The notes: generated by a model from the letters alone, not told the origin. 64,000 nt of DNA from Sodiomyces alkalinus F11 (GCF_003711515.1 NW_021167083.1:2427451-2491450); one strand, 5' to 3'. Shown: positions 23,701 to 34,600, counted from the first letter of the stretch. Numbers and translations are program-made.

Positions 23701-26700
23701 TTCCGACTCGAGGTCTAATACGTCTACGGCTATACCCCTTAATAGTAGCCTATTCGCGGTCGTGGTATCGCTAGATTAGGTGATACGGATAGATTATAGG
23801 TGTTCCCCGATTTCCTCGGCGGAAGTAATAGCTTATAGCGTTTTAATCCTGCCGTTAAATATCTTATCTTCGTTAAAGACTACGTCTCTTATAGTAATAA
23901 TATCCGTTAGGTATAGTAGCTAAATACGGAAGCTATTCGAGGATTAGTATCCGATATAATAACCGATCTATACCTTTGGTTCTAGCCTTTATCGGCGGTT
24001 CCTTTTAGCTTAGGTATCGCGTGTTTTTATATAGGCTTTATAGCCGTAAGCTTATAGGTGCGTAAGGTTAGGTTAATAGCTGTGTAGGCCTTCGTATAGT
24101 ATCTTCTAATCGTTAATATATCGTGGTATTCTATTATATAGATATATAGTAGTCTTAAAGATCTTAGGCTAGATAGATAGAGGTAGATCAGCCCTAATCT
24201 TTATAGCCCTCGCCCTCCTTTTAACGATACCTTTAATCCATTCTATAATGTCGTTTTAATCCTATAAATATAATGCCGACGGCTAGTATTCTACCCCCTT
24301 AGTAGCGAGGAAAGTAACGACTTCTAGGTATTAAAATATCTCGGAATCGGCTTATAGGATATATAGCCTAACGTCGAATTAGGTCTTAAGTAGGGTAAAA
24401 ACGTCTTTTAGAGCGTATAGGATAGAGCCTTAGTCTCTCTTTTATAGGTAGTAATCCTACGTATAACCTATATACACGTCTATAACGAATATGATAGACT
24501 GATATAGTCCGCCCGCTAACTACTCCGCCTTTTCTAGATTATAAAAATTAATAGCTAGGGCCTCTCCGGGCTTTAACGTGTAAAGGGATAGTATCCGCCG
24601 GATCTATATAGGTATTTACGATCACCTATACGCGTTATAGTCCGTTATATAAGGTCCCTTTATCTTTACCCCCTAAGTAGCGTTAATATTCTTTACGAGA
24701 GTATCGGTGCCGTAGTGGCTAAGGCGTTTATACTACTATTATACCGTGGTCTTTTACGGTTACCGCGGTTATCGTGATCTTCTATACGGGTTCTCGCGCG
24801 GGTGCTTTACCGAGACCGCGAATATAGTGGCGGCTATAGCTTCCGCGCGCTCGATTATATACTAACCGTGGATATCTAGTAGCTTATAGATAGGCTAGTT
24901 ATCGGCGGAGCTAATAATAGTGTCGTTTATAGTATCTTAGCGGTAGCCTTATAGGCGTAGTTAGCGTTCCGAGATAATATTAGTAACGAATTCCTTATAG
25001 TATACGATATTATAGAGGCGTAATAGCCTTTTCGTGCCTAATAGGGATTATATATATAGCTTAATATCTCCGTATCTAAGAATAGGAGCCTTATAAGTAC
25101 CCACTTAAAGGGATAAAGATAAAGTATCCTTGGGTAGTCGAATAGCCATAAAACGGCTTTAATTATTAAAGATATAGATTTATAATCCTAAGTCTAGGAT
25201 CGCGTAGTGTAATAGCGCTCTAGCTTAGTTAATAGAGAGGGATACCCCTTATTCTTATTATAATCTTAATAGTATTGTTATACGATAACGGCGCGCTACC
25301 CCTTAGGTTAGGTAGGCGCCTAGTCTCCCTATCGCGGTGACGGATAGGTCTTTTAAAGCTATACTTACGGGTAGCCTAGTAACCCCCCGATTTTATTATA
25401 TAGTAGTTATACTAGGCGTAGTATTATAGAGTTAATCTTCCTAGACTTCCTCTATCTTATTAGCGGTAATAGCCCTTAAGGCTTCCCGCCTTTTCTATAT
25501 TATAGTGTTTACGCGGCTTTTAAAACTATAATTATGTATCTTCTTTTCCGTAACCTTTATAATATCTTCACGGCCACGCTAAGTATAAGGGCGTATATCC
25601 GGCCTTATATACTAATAGGCGGCGGTAGTATAAAGGTTCTTATATATCTTATAAGGCCTTCTTATTATAGGAGGGATAGCCTTTACGGACGTATTACTAT
25701 AAGGACGCTTCTTATTATCTTTATTATTAGTAGTATCCTTAGTATCGGGGAGGTTCCTAAGGGTATTAAAGGTGCCTCTCCCGACTCTAGGCCTTATAGC
25801 GGAGGATTATAGGCTTTTTATATTACTAAAAACCGCACGTAGAGCCTTTACGAAATCGTTAATCGTTAGCTTATTTTCCGTCATCTTATGGTAGTTATTT
25901 ACTAGGTAGTTATTACTCTATTCCTAGGCGATAGGTCTAATAGCATTTAACGCGTTTTCTACCTAATAGTCCGCGCTTAATAGCTCTAAAACGCTTATAT
26001 ATTTATAGTATATTATCGCTATTTTCTAGCTTATAACCTAGCGGTCTATATCCTTAGGTATAGCCTTTATAGGCGTAGTATATAATCGATATAGGACTAA
26101 GGCTTCCTTATAAAGGTTTATAGGGGTTAGTCCTATATACGTATATAGGAGAGTAATCTAAGCCTATAGGTTATTTATAGTATTATCCTATAATTAGGCG
26201 AGGAGGCTATATAATATTGTATAGACGGTCCTTTCGATATAGGAGTATACCTTATTAAACTCTTTTTACTACGCGTTATAGTCTGCCTTTTCCTTACGGT
26301 ATACGCGGCGATCTTATACGTAGCGCGTATACCCTTTTTTAGAGAGGTTATTAATAGACGTAGGCGTCCTAGTTATTAGTTCTTTTATTACGGCCGTAGC
26401 CTTCCGGCGAGCGGCTATCTTCCTTTTACTAATAGCCGTGGCCGCCGTAATACCGGCCGTAGTAGCCGTGGCGGCGTCCGTGGCGTTTATAGCCTTATCG
26501 CCCTTTAGCGTAATAGTGGAAGACGGAGTAGCTACTAACGGTAGTAGCCGTGGCCTCCTCCGTGTTAGGGTCCACGGCGAGGGCCTTATATTTACGGACG
26601 TTAGGCGGTGTAGGTATAGGGAGGAGATAAGCATTAGCCTCCTTATCGCTTAGCTTTAGATTTAGGTAGTTATCCTAGTAACAGGCCGATTTACCGCGTA

Positions 26701-26967
26701 TAGCACGCTCCTAAACTGCCTAATCCCTTTAGTTAATAAGGGTAATAGTGGCCGCCTTTTATTCGGCGTTAGATATATTAGAAGATATCTTTATTAGTTT
26801 ATCGGTTAGTTAATTAATTAGTAGGTTAATTAATCTTTTAATTACTCTAATTAGGTTAATAGTAGTTATTTAAGAGTGCTTATATAGACGTGATTATTTC
26901 TGTATAGTAGAATAGGGGTAGCCTTATTAATATCTATCGTTTAGGCGTTATAAACCGGGCTTATAAC

Positions 26968-27253
26968 TATCGCACGTTATATAGCACTTAGATAATTAAC
27001 TTAGTAGAGTAGAAATCTCGTATATATATATTATATTAAGTTATATCTAGGAGAGTCTTTTATACCCTTAATTAGGGTGGTGAAGACTCTATTATAGGTA
27101 CTATATTATCTGGATCCTATCCGGTCTTTTCCAGTATCCGCCCCAATTATATCCTAATACCCGAGGTCCCCGATATCCGAAGCCCTTAGTCATGGCGTGG
27201 ATCCCCCCTGGATCCCCTATAGACCACGTTGTGGTCCGTGCGCCCATGCGACA
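26968..27253 (-). repeat. Copia-1 right LTR (5' LTR, 286 bp)
   Basis: Begins TATCGCACG (from TGTCGCACG) and ends GCCCATGCGACA. The last 70 bp, next to the PPR gene, have escaped RIP (CATGGCGTGG, GTGGTCCGTG, CCATGCGACA) whereas the inner end is mutated. An ATG inside it at 27192 is in frame with the PPR ORF. Confidence 0.95.
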
Positions 27254-27258
27254 GGGCC
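27254..27258 (+). repeat. Copia-1 target-site duplication, right (GGGCC)
   Basis: Exact copy of 20793-20797, directly after the LTR terminus GCGACA. Confidence 0.95.
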
Positions 27259-27362
27259 TTGGTACTCCGTATACAACCCAACATCAGTGTTTACAGGAAG
27301 ATTTCCATCCAGGCAAACCCGATCATACCAACAACATCTTATCTCATACAAGGGGACATGAA

Positions 27363-29897
27363 ATGTTCGCCACAAGAACGATCTGCTCAAGATGCCGATC
27401 CAAGGTCCTGGCCAAACCATTGGCGAAAAGTACAGCCGCCGCTCAACGTTTGACCACGTCCTCCTCGACGACAACTGACACCAATTCCCCTGTCCCTGCC
27501 TCGAAGTTCAGAGAGGCGATAGTCCAAGCTGCTGGCGAACCAGTGGAAAATGCGGACTCAATCCTTTCGAGGAAACGGCAACGTGGAACGCAGCGTCAGA
27601 ATACAAAGAACAGGGCCTTACATTTGTTCGAAAGCACCGTCAATGCTGCACAACAATCCGAATCCGGCACAAACATTGACGCTGGACAATTATACCGACT
27701 AGGAAGCGACATCAACGCGGCATTGGAGAACAAGGACGGTCTCTCCCTCCTTCAGGTTGTTGCACAATGCTTTGCAATAGTGCACGATGACATCCTTCCT
27801 GTCTTGCGCCAGCCAGGCGGCGAACGTCTACCCAAGGTCACATATGCCAAGGCCACGCAAGCTATGCGAAAGTTACTAGAGGTGAAGAAAAGTGCCTGGG
27901 AGTCCCCAGATCTGCCTAGAACCGCAGACATCTGCAACGCGATAGGAGAGCTTGGCATGAAATCTCCCGGGCGCCTGGATCCTTACATTACCCTGCTGCA
28001 GCATCTGCTTCGCGTTCCTGACCACGACGCTGACCCCTCCACTTCGTCCGATGCCTTCGACCTCAGGCTCTTGGAGGACCTTGTTGCTTGTTGGCAGGAT
28101 CTCTCCTCTTCGAGACATATCTATAGGGCACGCGGCCTGGGTGTCCGACGCACCGGCTTGCGAAATCATGGGCAGGCGAACCATGCAACGAGCAGCTGCC
28201 GAGCTGAATTCCCTCTACTCGCTTCTCTCGACATGAGCAAGCTGGTAGTGGTGCTGGCCAGTACTTACATCGTCCTCTCTGATCCACGTGCACTGCAGAC
28301 CGCCAGGGATGAACATGTTCAAAATTTGCTCGCCGACCTGGAATTTCTTGTGAAGCCTTTCGATTGTGCCACCCTACAGCCCTTCTTTTCTGACTATCCC
28401 GACCTCTGGCAATACGTATCTGTTCGAGCGACCTGGTCATCCATGCAATTCTCGCCTTCTGCGAAACCACCAACGGCAGCTCGGCCCACCTCGTCTCTCA
28501 AACATAATGCACCGAACACCACTGGAACACACCGTCGGATATCCTATGCTGCTTGGCACAAAAGACTTGGGTCGCGGTTCAAGGCGAACGACGTTTCTGG
28601 GCTAAATAATGCCTGGGAACAACTGACAAACACTGCAGATGATCCACAGCGACAAGAGAAACTGCGAAACTGCCCTGAACTGTTTGACTTCATTCTCCAC
28701 CAATGCTGTAGCAAGCAGGGACCGGAGGGAAATGCGCTACAGCAATTGGCAGGTCGTGTCTTGGACTACATGGAGGATATCAAGCTCCCGCCCACTATCA
28801 GAACGTACACTTCGATGATGGAAGGTTGGAAGATTGCGAAAAAGCTCCAGCCGATTGAAAAACTCTGGGCCCAGGTTGTCAAATCGGGTATGCAGCTCGA
28901 CGAACACATCTGGTCGAGCCGAATTGCTGCCTACGGTAGCCTGGGGCGGCCCGACGACGGACTAAGATCGCTCGATGAGATGAATCAAGAGTGGGAGCAG
29001 GCATGCAAAAATGGCAGCCCTTCCCTGGCAGTGCAACCTGGCATAGCTAGCGTCAATGCTGCCATCTCGGGCCTTTTGCGAGTCGACAGATTGGACGCCG
29101 TCCATCGGGTATTGGCATGGGCCAGCGAAAGGCAGATAGAGCCCGATATTTGGACGTATAACAGGCTGCTTAGCCACATGCTGAAGAAAGGTCACATGGA
29201 GGAAGCTGACAGAATCCTGACAAGCATGAAGACGTCGGGCGTCGCCCCAGATGGTGCGACTTTCACCATTATCCTCGAAACCGCCCTCGCGGAGATGGGG
29301 ACACAGACACCTGACTCGCAGCGTAGAACGGTTGCCAAAGTTTTCGCCGAAATGTCTGCCTGCGGCATTGAGCCAAACCAGGAAACCTATGCTAAGATGC
29401 TTCACGTCCTCGTGCGTGCGGGTAACGTGGCCCGCGTTCCCATTGAAGCTGTACTGGCGCACCTGCGTGGCTCAGGGCTCCAGCCATCGCCGGAGATCTG
29501 CACCATCTTGTTCGAATACTACTTTTCCCGACGCCCTCGCGACTGGGATGCTATCCGCGCTCTCATCGCCGATCGTCGCTCTCGCACTCGAGTCCTTACG
29601 GACCGAGTCTTCTGGGAAACTGTCATGCGGCATCTCAACTCGGCTGGTGACAACGCAGGCGCTTTGGAAATCTTCTATGACATGGACGACTGGGGTATCT
29701 GGCCGGCGCTACCCGTTCTGGAACCGATACTCCGTTCTCTAACAGACCGCGGAGATTGGGACGCGGCGAGACAGTTTGTCCAAACTGTGATGCGACAAGA
29801 GAGAAGCCCGGCAGCTGATCAGGGAGGGCGATATTGGAAACATGCCTTTTGGGCTATTGCCAAGGATTATGGCCTCATGGAAGAGGGCTCGACCTGA
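27363..29897 (+). CDS. Mitochondrial pentatricopeptide-repeat (PPR) protein
   Basis: An 844-residue, intronless protein. The frame is open from 27192, but those first codons lie in the Copia-1 LTR, so I chose the ATG at 27363. It begins MFATRTICSRCRSKVLAKPL, basic with no acidic residue for over 35 positions, a typical mitochondrial presequence. PPR-type helix pairs occupy about residues 479-515, 564-598 (ending ERQIEPD), 596-630 (YNRLLSHMLKKGHMEEADRI), 632-675 (ending SACGIEPN), 673-710 and 749-785. PPR proteins bind organellar RNA; in fungi they act in mitochondrial transcript stability and translation. Which member this is I cannot tell; the CYA-5/Pet309 and CIA84 groups are candidates. 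Residues about 250-289 (28113-28232) read better in the +1 frame. Codon use and CA/TG content are normal, unlike the surrounding repeats. Confidence 0.88.
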   Translation: MFATRTICSRCRSKVLAKPLAKSTAAAQRLTTSSSTTTDTNSPVPASKFREAIVQAAGEPVENADSILSRKRQRGTQRQNTKNRALHLFESTVNAAQQSESGTNIDAGQLYRLGSDINAALENKDGLSLLQVVAQCFAIVHDDILPVLRQPGGERLPKVTYAKATQAMRKLLEVKKSAWESPDLPRTADICNAIGELGMKSPGRLDPYITLLQHLLRVPDHDADPSTSSDAFDLRLLEDLVACWQDLSSSRHIYRARGLGVRRTGLRNHGQANHATSSCRAEFPLLASLDMSKLVVVLASTYIVLSDPRALQTARDEHVQNLLADLEFLVKPFDCATLQPFFSDYPDLWQYVSVRATWSSMQFSPSAKPPTAARPTSSLKHNAPNTTGTHRRISYAAWHKRLGSRFKANDVSGLNNAWEQLTNTADDPQRQEKLRNCPELFDFILHQCCSKQGPEGNALQQLAGRVLDYMEDIKLPPTIRTYTSMMEGWKIAKKLQPIEKLWAQVVKSGMQLDEHIWSSRIAAYGSLGRPDDGLRSLDEMNQEWEQACKNGSPSLAVQPGIASVNAAISGLLRVDRLDAVHRVLAWASERQIEPDIWTYNRLLSHMLKKGHMEEADRILTSMKTSGVAPDGATFTIILETALAEMGTQTPDSQRRTVAKVFAEMSACGIEPNQETYAKMLHVLVRAGNVARVPIEAVLAHLRGSGLQPSPEICTILFEYYFSRRPRDWDAIRALIADRRSRTRVLTDRVFWETVMRHLNSAGDNAGALEIFYDMDDWGIWPALPVLEPILRSLTDRGDWDAARQFVQTVMRQERSPAADQGGRYWKHAFWAIAKDYGLMEEGST

Positions 29898-29990
29898 ACC
29901 CTCGTAGTAGATTCGGATTCTGTCACAATAGACAACATTCAGTGAGGAGCATACGCATGGAATTGCCAACTTCTGACCGTCCCAAACTCG
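29898..29990. other. Convergent intergenic region between PPR gene and mis12
   Basis: Ninety-three bp between two facing stop codons. The 3' untranslated regions must overlap or end within it. No clear polyadenylation signal is seen on either strand. Confidence 0.75.
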
Positions 29991-31117
29991 TTACGGGTCA
30001 CTAGAGTCGTCTTGCTGTGCCGATGGTGTTTCTTTATGGTGTTCGATAACGGCCAATGATTTTTCGAGCCCTTCGACCTCGCCTTTGGCAAATTTGCGCC
30101 CTCGGCCTTGCCAATCTCCGTCTCTGACCAGGCCGTTATCGGCCAACTCCAGTCCCCAGACGCTCTCGAGATGTTTCCGCGTGGCTCCCTGGACATACTC
30201 CATCCTTTCGCGCCTCCATCCTCTTCTGGGCTGATCGCGTGCTTCTGATGCATCGCTATCACCTTCTAGGCCAGGTATAAGATTACTCAATGAGGTTGAC
30301 AAGGCCCGCAATGCCTGCATTTGGGAGAGGGTAAATGCAGAGGTGGTAGTGATTGGCGTCTGAGCATCAGCCTCTGCCAGGTCGCCATTGTCATGTAAAA
30401 ATCCAAACGGGCCCTTATTCTCGACGGTCTCTCTCTTGGTATCACTCTTAATCACGGATGATCGCATAGAGGTAGATAACTGATCTCCAACGGAAACACG
30501 CAACTTGGCGAGTAATTCCGCATTTCTGGCCTTCTCGACATATAGCATTCCATTCAGCCTCTGGCTCTCCTGCAGACTGCGGCGCACTGCGTTCACACTC
30601 TCTGTGGAGGGCGACTCGTCGCGATGGAGGGCATCGAAGGCGAGATCGTTGTAGTGGGCGAGGCGGATCCAGGAGCGGGTAGAGGCGTTGACGCAGATAA
30701 GATACTTCATAACATAGAGCTCGAAGATGTCAAAATTCTTGTCGATGGCATTGCATAGGAGAGTTTCTAGCTTGTGCACGCCATCCGCAACTTCGAATTC
30801 GGCGGCTTCCTGCGGACTCAGCGGAAGTGGGTGTGGTGCACCCGACGATTGCCCTTGTTGTTGTTGATGTCGTTTTTTGAGGGCCCGTTCAAATCCGAGG
30901 GTCTTGGGGGTCGCACCGGCAAGGCCCTGTTCGACGCGATCAAGGGTTCGATCCGCTAAACTGTTGACAACATTGATTATGCTGTCGAGGAGGGACTGAT
31001 GATTGTCAACCCTCAACGTCCAAGGAACACCCGTCTCGCTAGAGTAATACTCACGACTGGTGCATATCCGAGATGTTCAGTTAGAAGCACGGTGTCAGGC
31101 GGTTGTGTTCCAGCCAT
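29991..31117 (-). CDS. mis12: Kinetochore protein Mis12/Mtw1
   Basis: Two exons: 31117-31055 (21 codons, ATG at 31117-31115) and 30995-29991 (334 codons plus TAA), joined in phase 0 across a 59-bp intron (31054-30996) with GTGAGT donor and CATCAG acceptor. The product is 355 residues; budding-yeast Mtw1 is 289. The splice joins LLTEHLGYAPV to SLLDSIINVVNSL, restoring the conserved Mis12-family N-terminal helix (about residues 11-46, ending DRVEQGL). Exon 2 alone has no ATG before this motif, which supports the intron. Mis12/Mtw1 is a core subunit of the MIND/MIS12 complex linking centromeric chromatin to the Ndc80 microtubule coupler, and it is essential in yeasts. Helical segments continue to about residue 190; the C-terminus (about 300-355) is charged. 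No RIP signature. The opposing PPR gene ends 93 bp downstream. Confidence 0.92.
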
Positions 31118-31182
31118 GTCTTCGTTCTTTCTAAGGTAGGATGTTATTGAGATGTCGACTTCAGTATCAAAACCAAGGCGAG

Positions 31183-31188
31183 ACGCGT
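31183..31188. promoter_or_regulatory. Candidate MluI cell-cycle box (ACGCGT) upstream of mis12
   Basis: A palindromic ACGCGT 66 bp before the mis12 start. This sequence is bound by the MBF complex at G1/S genes in yeasts. A cell-cycle gene is a sensible target, but a 6-bp match alone is weak evidence. Confidence 0.35.
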
Positions 31189-31226
31189 CGCTCCTACACC
31201 TCTACCAGGATCTAGTATGTTAGCGC

Positions 31227-31234
31227 GTAAACAA
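31227..31234 (+). promoter_or_regulatory. Candidate forkhead site (GTAAACAA) upstream of mis12
   Basis: Matches the forkhead core GTAAACA, 110 bp before the mis12 start and 31 bp from the Copia-derived DNA. Fungal forkhead factors drive G2/M genes. Match only; no functional evidence. Confidence 0.3.
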
Positions 31235-31264
31235 CTAATATGACTGGCTAGGGATACCAGAGGG

Positions 31265-31335
31265 TGTCGAATAGACCATGGTCTTTTCTGTTACGTAACG
31301 GGCCGGATTGCCGAGATTATAAGCCGGGTGGATGT
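31265..31335 (+). mobile_element. 71-bp LTR fragment of the Copia-2/3 family
   Basis: Starts TGTCGAATAGACCATGGTC and repeats the first part of the Copia-2 LTR that begins at 31336. In detail (GGTCTTTTCTG ... ACGGGCCGG) it is closer to the Copia-3 LTR. It ends at GATGT, the Copia-2 target duplication, after which Copia-2 begins. So Copia-2 landed beside an older LTR piece. It shows little RIP. Confidence 0.8.
31331..31335 (+). repeat. Copia-2 target-site duplication, left (GATGT)
   Basis: Matches GATGT at 37012-37016. Confidence 0.9.
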
Positions 31336-31549
31336 TGTCGAATAGACTATGGCCTGTTCGAGGATATACTATTACGTAATAGGCCGGATTGCCGAGCTTA
31401 TAATCCGGGTGGACACCTGCAGAATCCTCACCACTAATATTACAGTGGCAGGAATTCTCTGACCGTCGGTTAGAGTTATAATATATATATAACTGACTAA
31501 ATTAATTTTGACCGTTTTTATGACGATTTTGGCTACGCTTTATTTAATA
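31336..31549 (+). repeat. Copia-2 left (5') LTR, 214 bp
   Basis: TGTCGAATAG ... TTTAATA, pairing with 36798-37011. The left half keeps CATGG-like and TG/CA-containing words where the other LTR has TA. Confidence 0.9.
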
Positions 31550-31639
31550 CTTAAGAGTCTTACTTACTAAGTAAAAACCTACTCTTTTTACCTTTTATTA
31601 CTACCGATTAAGAAGCTACGCCGATATAGTGTGTTAATC

Positions 31640-34600
31640 TATAACTAACTATTAAGATATCGAATTATAAGCCTGTTACCTATAAAACCTATCGCGATTA
31701 GGAGCTCTGGAGTAAGTACTATAAAGCTATAGGCATTAATAACGAAGTCTAGAAATATCTACGCCCTAATAATCCTATTCCCCCTCCTTAAAAGCCTATT
31801 TTGCCCTCCTACGCCACCTTCTAACCGTCGCACGTAACCCTATAAGCAGAAGCTACGCCCTTATAGTGGTTAGATCTAACACCTACTAGGCAGCGCACCT
31901 ACGACTTAGCGATATAACGCTAGAAGATATAGAGAGATAACTACGCTAGGTATATTAAGGGTATTAGAGCCGTTTTAAGCTAGTAGACTAATACTATCGA
32001 TAAAAGCCGTAAGCTCCTACTACGTAATCTAACGCCTAAAAAGGTGTTTAAAGCTGTTCGACCCGATACTACTCTCTATATAACCACCCGCCGCGTTAAT
32101 ACCTACGAAGACTATAACGAATATATCTGCGTAGCGCTAACGACCTTAAAGAAGCTATAGGAGTGGTTATCTAGATAGTAGGAGCTATTTGTACGTTTTA
32201 AAGAGGTCTAATCGAGGCCTGTAATATATATCTAGATAGTAGACTTTTTTAGAGGTATACGTTTAATCGCTAGTCGCGATCAGACCGAAGCCGAGGGACG
32301 CTTTCTAGATAAGAAAGTACTACTCCCCGAATAACTTTACACCCTTAGTTAACGATATATCGAGACTAGACTTAGAGACTAAGGAAAACATAGTAGCCAC
32401 CGCGCTATAGTATTCCCTATACTATATACCGGAAGCGAAGAGGGCGAAGATACCCTAGATACCACGGCTAATCCTTATAAAAAGGGCGGCCGTGGGAGGA
32501 ATAAAGCTAAGAATCCTACTACCGCGGTATCTATAGCCATACCTTCTATTACTTTAACTAACCGTTCTTCTTCTAAAAGACGTTAATCTGCCCTCCGATA
32601 AGGGGAAACCTATTAAGTATACGCTACGCCGTATCACGATATTGACGATTATTACTATATCTTTCCGGAGATAGCGTTCGACGGCTAGATACCCTATAAA
32701 AACACTAAAATAACCGTTTACCGGATCCTAAAATACGACCCCGCTATACGCCCGGAAGTAGAAGAACTACGCGCTATAAAGAAGATTAAAAAGGATATAG
32801 GTTAGGATACTATATAGCTTAAAGAGACGTGACTCGACTATAGCGGCGTCCGGAACAGCGTTTCCTATATAGCTAGCCCTATAGTAAGAACCGCTGCTAC
32901 TAGTTACCCTCTTCGAGCCTCTACGATCCTCGATTCCGGCGCTACTATTTATATGTTTGACGATTTTTCCTGTTTTTCTGATTTTATACTAGCCACCCAG
33001 GGAGACTACGTGGTCGCCGGTAGTTTATCCCTACCTATTAAGGGTTACGGTAACGTGACCGTGAGATTAAACGGACTAATAGGAGGCCTTAATTTCAGGC
33101 TATTAAACGTCGTATACTACGAGGATTTTACCTATAATTTGATTTCTAACTAACACCTACGTCTTCGAGGATCCTAGTAGGATTAGAAGCCACTAAATAA
33201 CTACTTTTAACGTTCTAATAGGTCTATACTATACTAGCTAAGTCACCGCTTCGATTAAACCGTGGTTAAATACGTGCCCTCTAACCAGTCTACGGCTGCT
33301 TTTCTAGGCTCTTCTTTATCGTCTTATACCCGAAAAGCCGTCTATATATCAACGATAGGGTATCTAAGCACTGCGGAGGGTATCTTATAGTATCTACGGC
33401 TAGGGCACGCTAGCCTTAAACCGCTGAGGCACCTATAAAAGCAGCTGCAGGGAGATGAAATAAAGGGACTAATAACTATCGAGTATAAGGCCTATAAGCT
33501 TATAAAGATAAAGCGGTATATTAGCAGGCACCCTTATAATATACCTGCTTCCATAGGGGAGAGGTAGGCGATTAGGTTTATAGAGTTTAACCGAATATCC
33601 GATAAGGACTCGCGGTTTATATATTTCACTGACCGTTATAGTGGTTTTACGGCCACCTACATTATAAAAAGTAGCTAGTAGTGGATATCCTCGTAATAAT
33701 TAAGGAATTCCTCGCCTAGGTAGACCGCTAATTAGGCTATAAGGTACGCGTTGTCGAATCTAATAACGAACTAACTTAATCCCACGATATTACCTAATTC
33801 CTGCGTAAAGAGGGTATCCTTTCAGAGGTATCTACCGCCGATACTTAAGCGTGGAATAGGGGTGCCGAACGCGCTATTACCGTGGTTATTTTAAAGGGTT
33901 ATGCGATAAATATCCATGTAAAACTGCCACTGTTTATATAGCCTAAGGCTATTCCTATAGCTGTATACGTCTATAACCGCACGCTATAAAGGCAGTAGAA
34001 GGATTGGAACACGCCGTATAAGGTCCTCTTTAAAAGGAAGCCGATTTTATTATACCTTCGAGCCTACGGCTATAAGGCGTATACGATAATAAAGGACGCC
34101 TAAGAGGGCGCTAATAAGCTATTAAATCGTACCGCTTGTTATGCCTATATCGGCTACCATATCGGCTACGATTCCACTAATATCTTCCGTATCTAGGTGC
34201 CTAGCCTATAACGTTATAACCGCGTTATTCGCACGCGCGATATGGATTTTAACAAAGGCGCCTTTTGTAACAGCGATATTAACGGCTTTAAGGATAACCT
34301 CCGTTAATTAACCGTGGAATAACTAAAAGACTTAATTAGTTAGATCGAGTAGGAGAGGGCTAGAGATTCACCGCCGTTTATAGACGTATAAGCTAAGGAC
34401 CCCCCCTTTATATAACTGCTTATTTTGAATTTAACCCTCTGCCGGGGGTAATTCCCCCCGAATCCTCTTCCTTAACGGCTTTACCGTTAAGGTTATAGTC
34501 CGCAATGCCCGGCCGTAAAGGGGTGGAGGAGGCTATCTTAAGTCTATCAGGATAAGATTTAGGTCACCAACAGTATAATTTAACTAGTATAGCGCCTGAT

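Larger units (their letters stand above)
21430..26900 (-). pseudogene. Copia-1 gag-pol remnant
   Basis: On the minus strand: Gag region about 26800-25300; GAG-pre-integrase and integrase from about 24760, with HYGTDTLVKNI and the GPYITDYNAY zinc-binding region (originally ...C..C) near 24640; a low-complexity linker at 23330-23700; reverse transcriptase about 23000-22000 with FYVNDIGLIYY around 22375-22340, where YVDD is expected; RNase H to about 21430. Stops are TAG/TAA throughout. Open plus- and minus-strand stretches at 25534-25812 and 26314-26653 have no matching motif and are chance openings. Confidence 0.85.
20798..27253 (-). mobile_element. Copia-1: complete Ty1/Copia LTR retrotransposon
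   Basis: A 6456-bp element with two 286-bp LTRs and a 5-bp GGGCC target duplication. Order on the minus strand (5' LTR on the right) is Gag region, protease/GAG-pre-integrase, integrase, reverse transcriptase, RNase H; integrase before RT defines Copia. It lies between the 20073-20797 DNA and the PPR gene, with its 5' LTR edge 109 bp from the PPR start codon. The interior is heavily RIP-mutated. Confidence 0.95.
31118..31264. other. Compressed upstream region of mis12
   Basis: Only 147 bp of non-repeat DNA separates the mis12 start codon from the first Copia LTR sequence. CA and TG are present at normal levels. Any promoter is confined here or extends into the LTR. Confidence 0.8.

Noticed and set aside
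26314..26653. Overlapping open stretches on both strands near the Copia-1 Gag region
   Set aside because: Low-complexity GCCGTGGC-type repeats keep both strands open; neither shows a domain.
27876..29742. Several open frames on both strands inside the PPR gene
   Set aside because: By-products of the real PPR frame, which has presequence and PPR motifs. The exception is 28105-28235, discussed as a possible frameshift.
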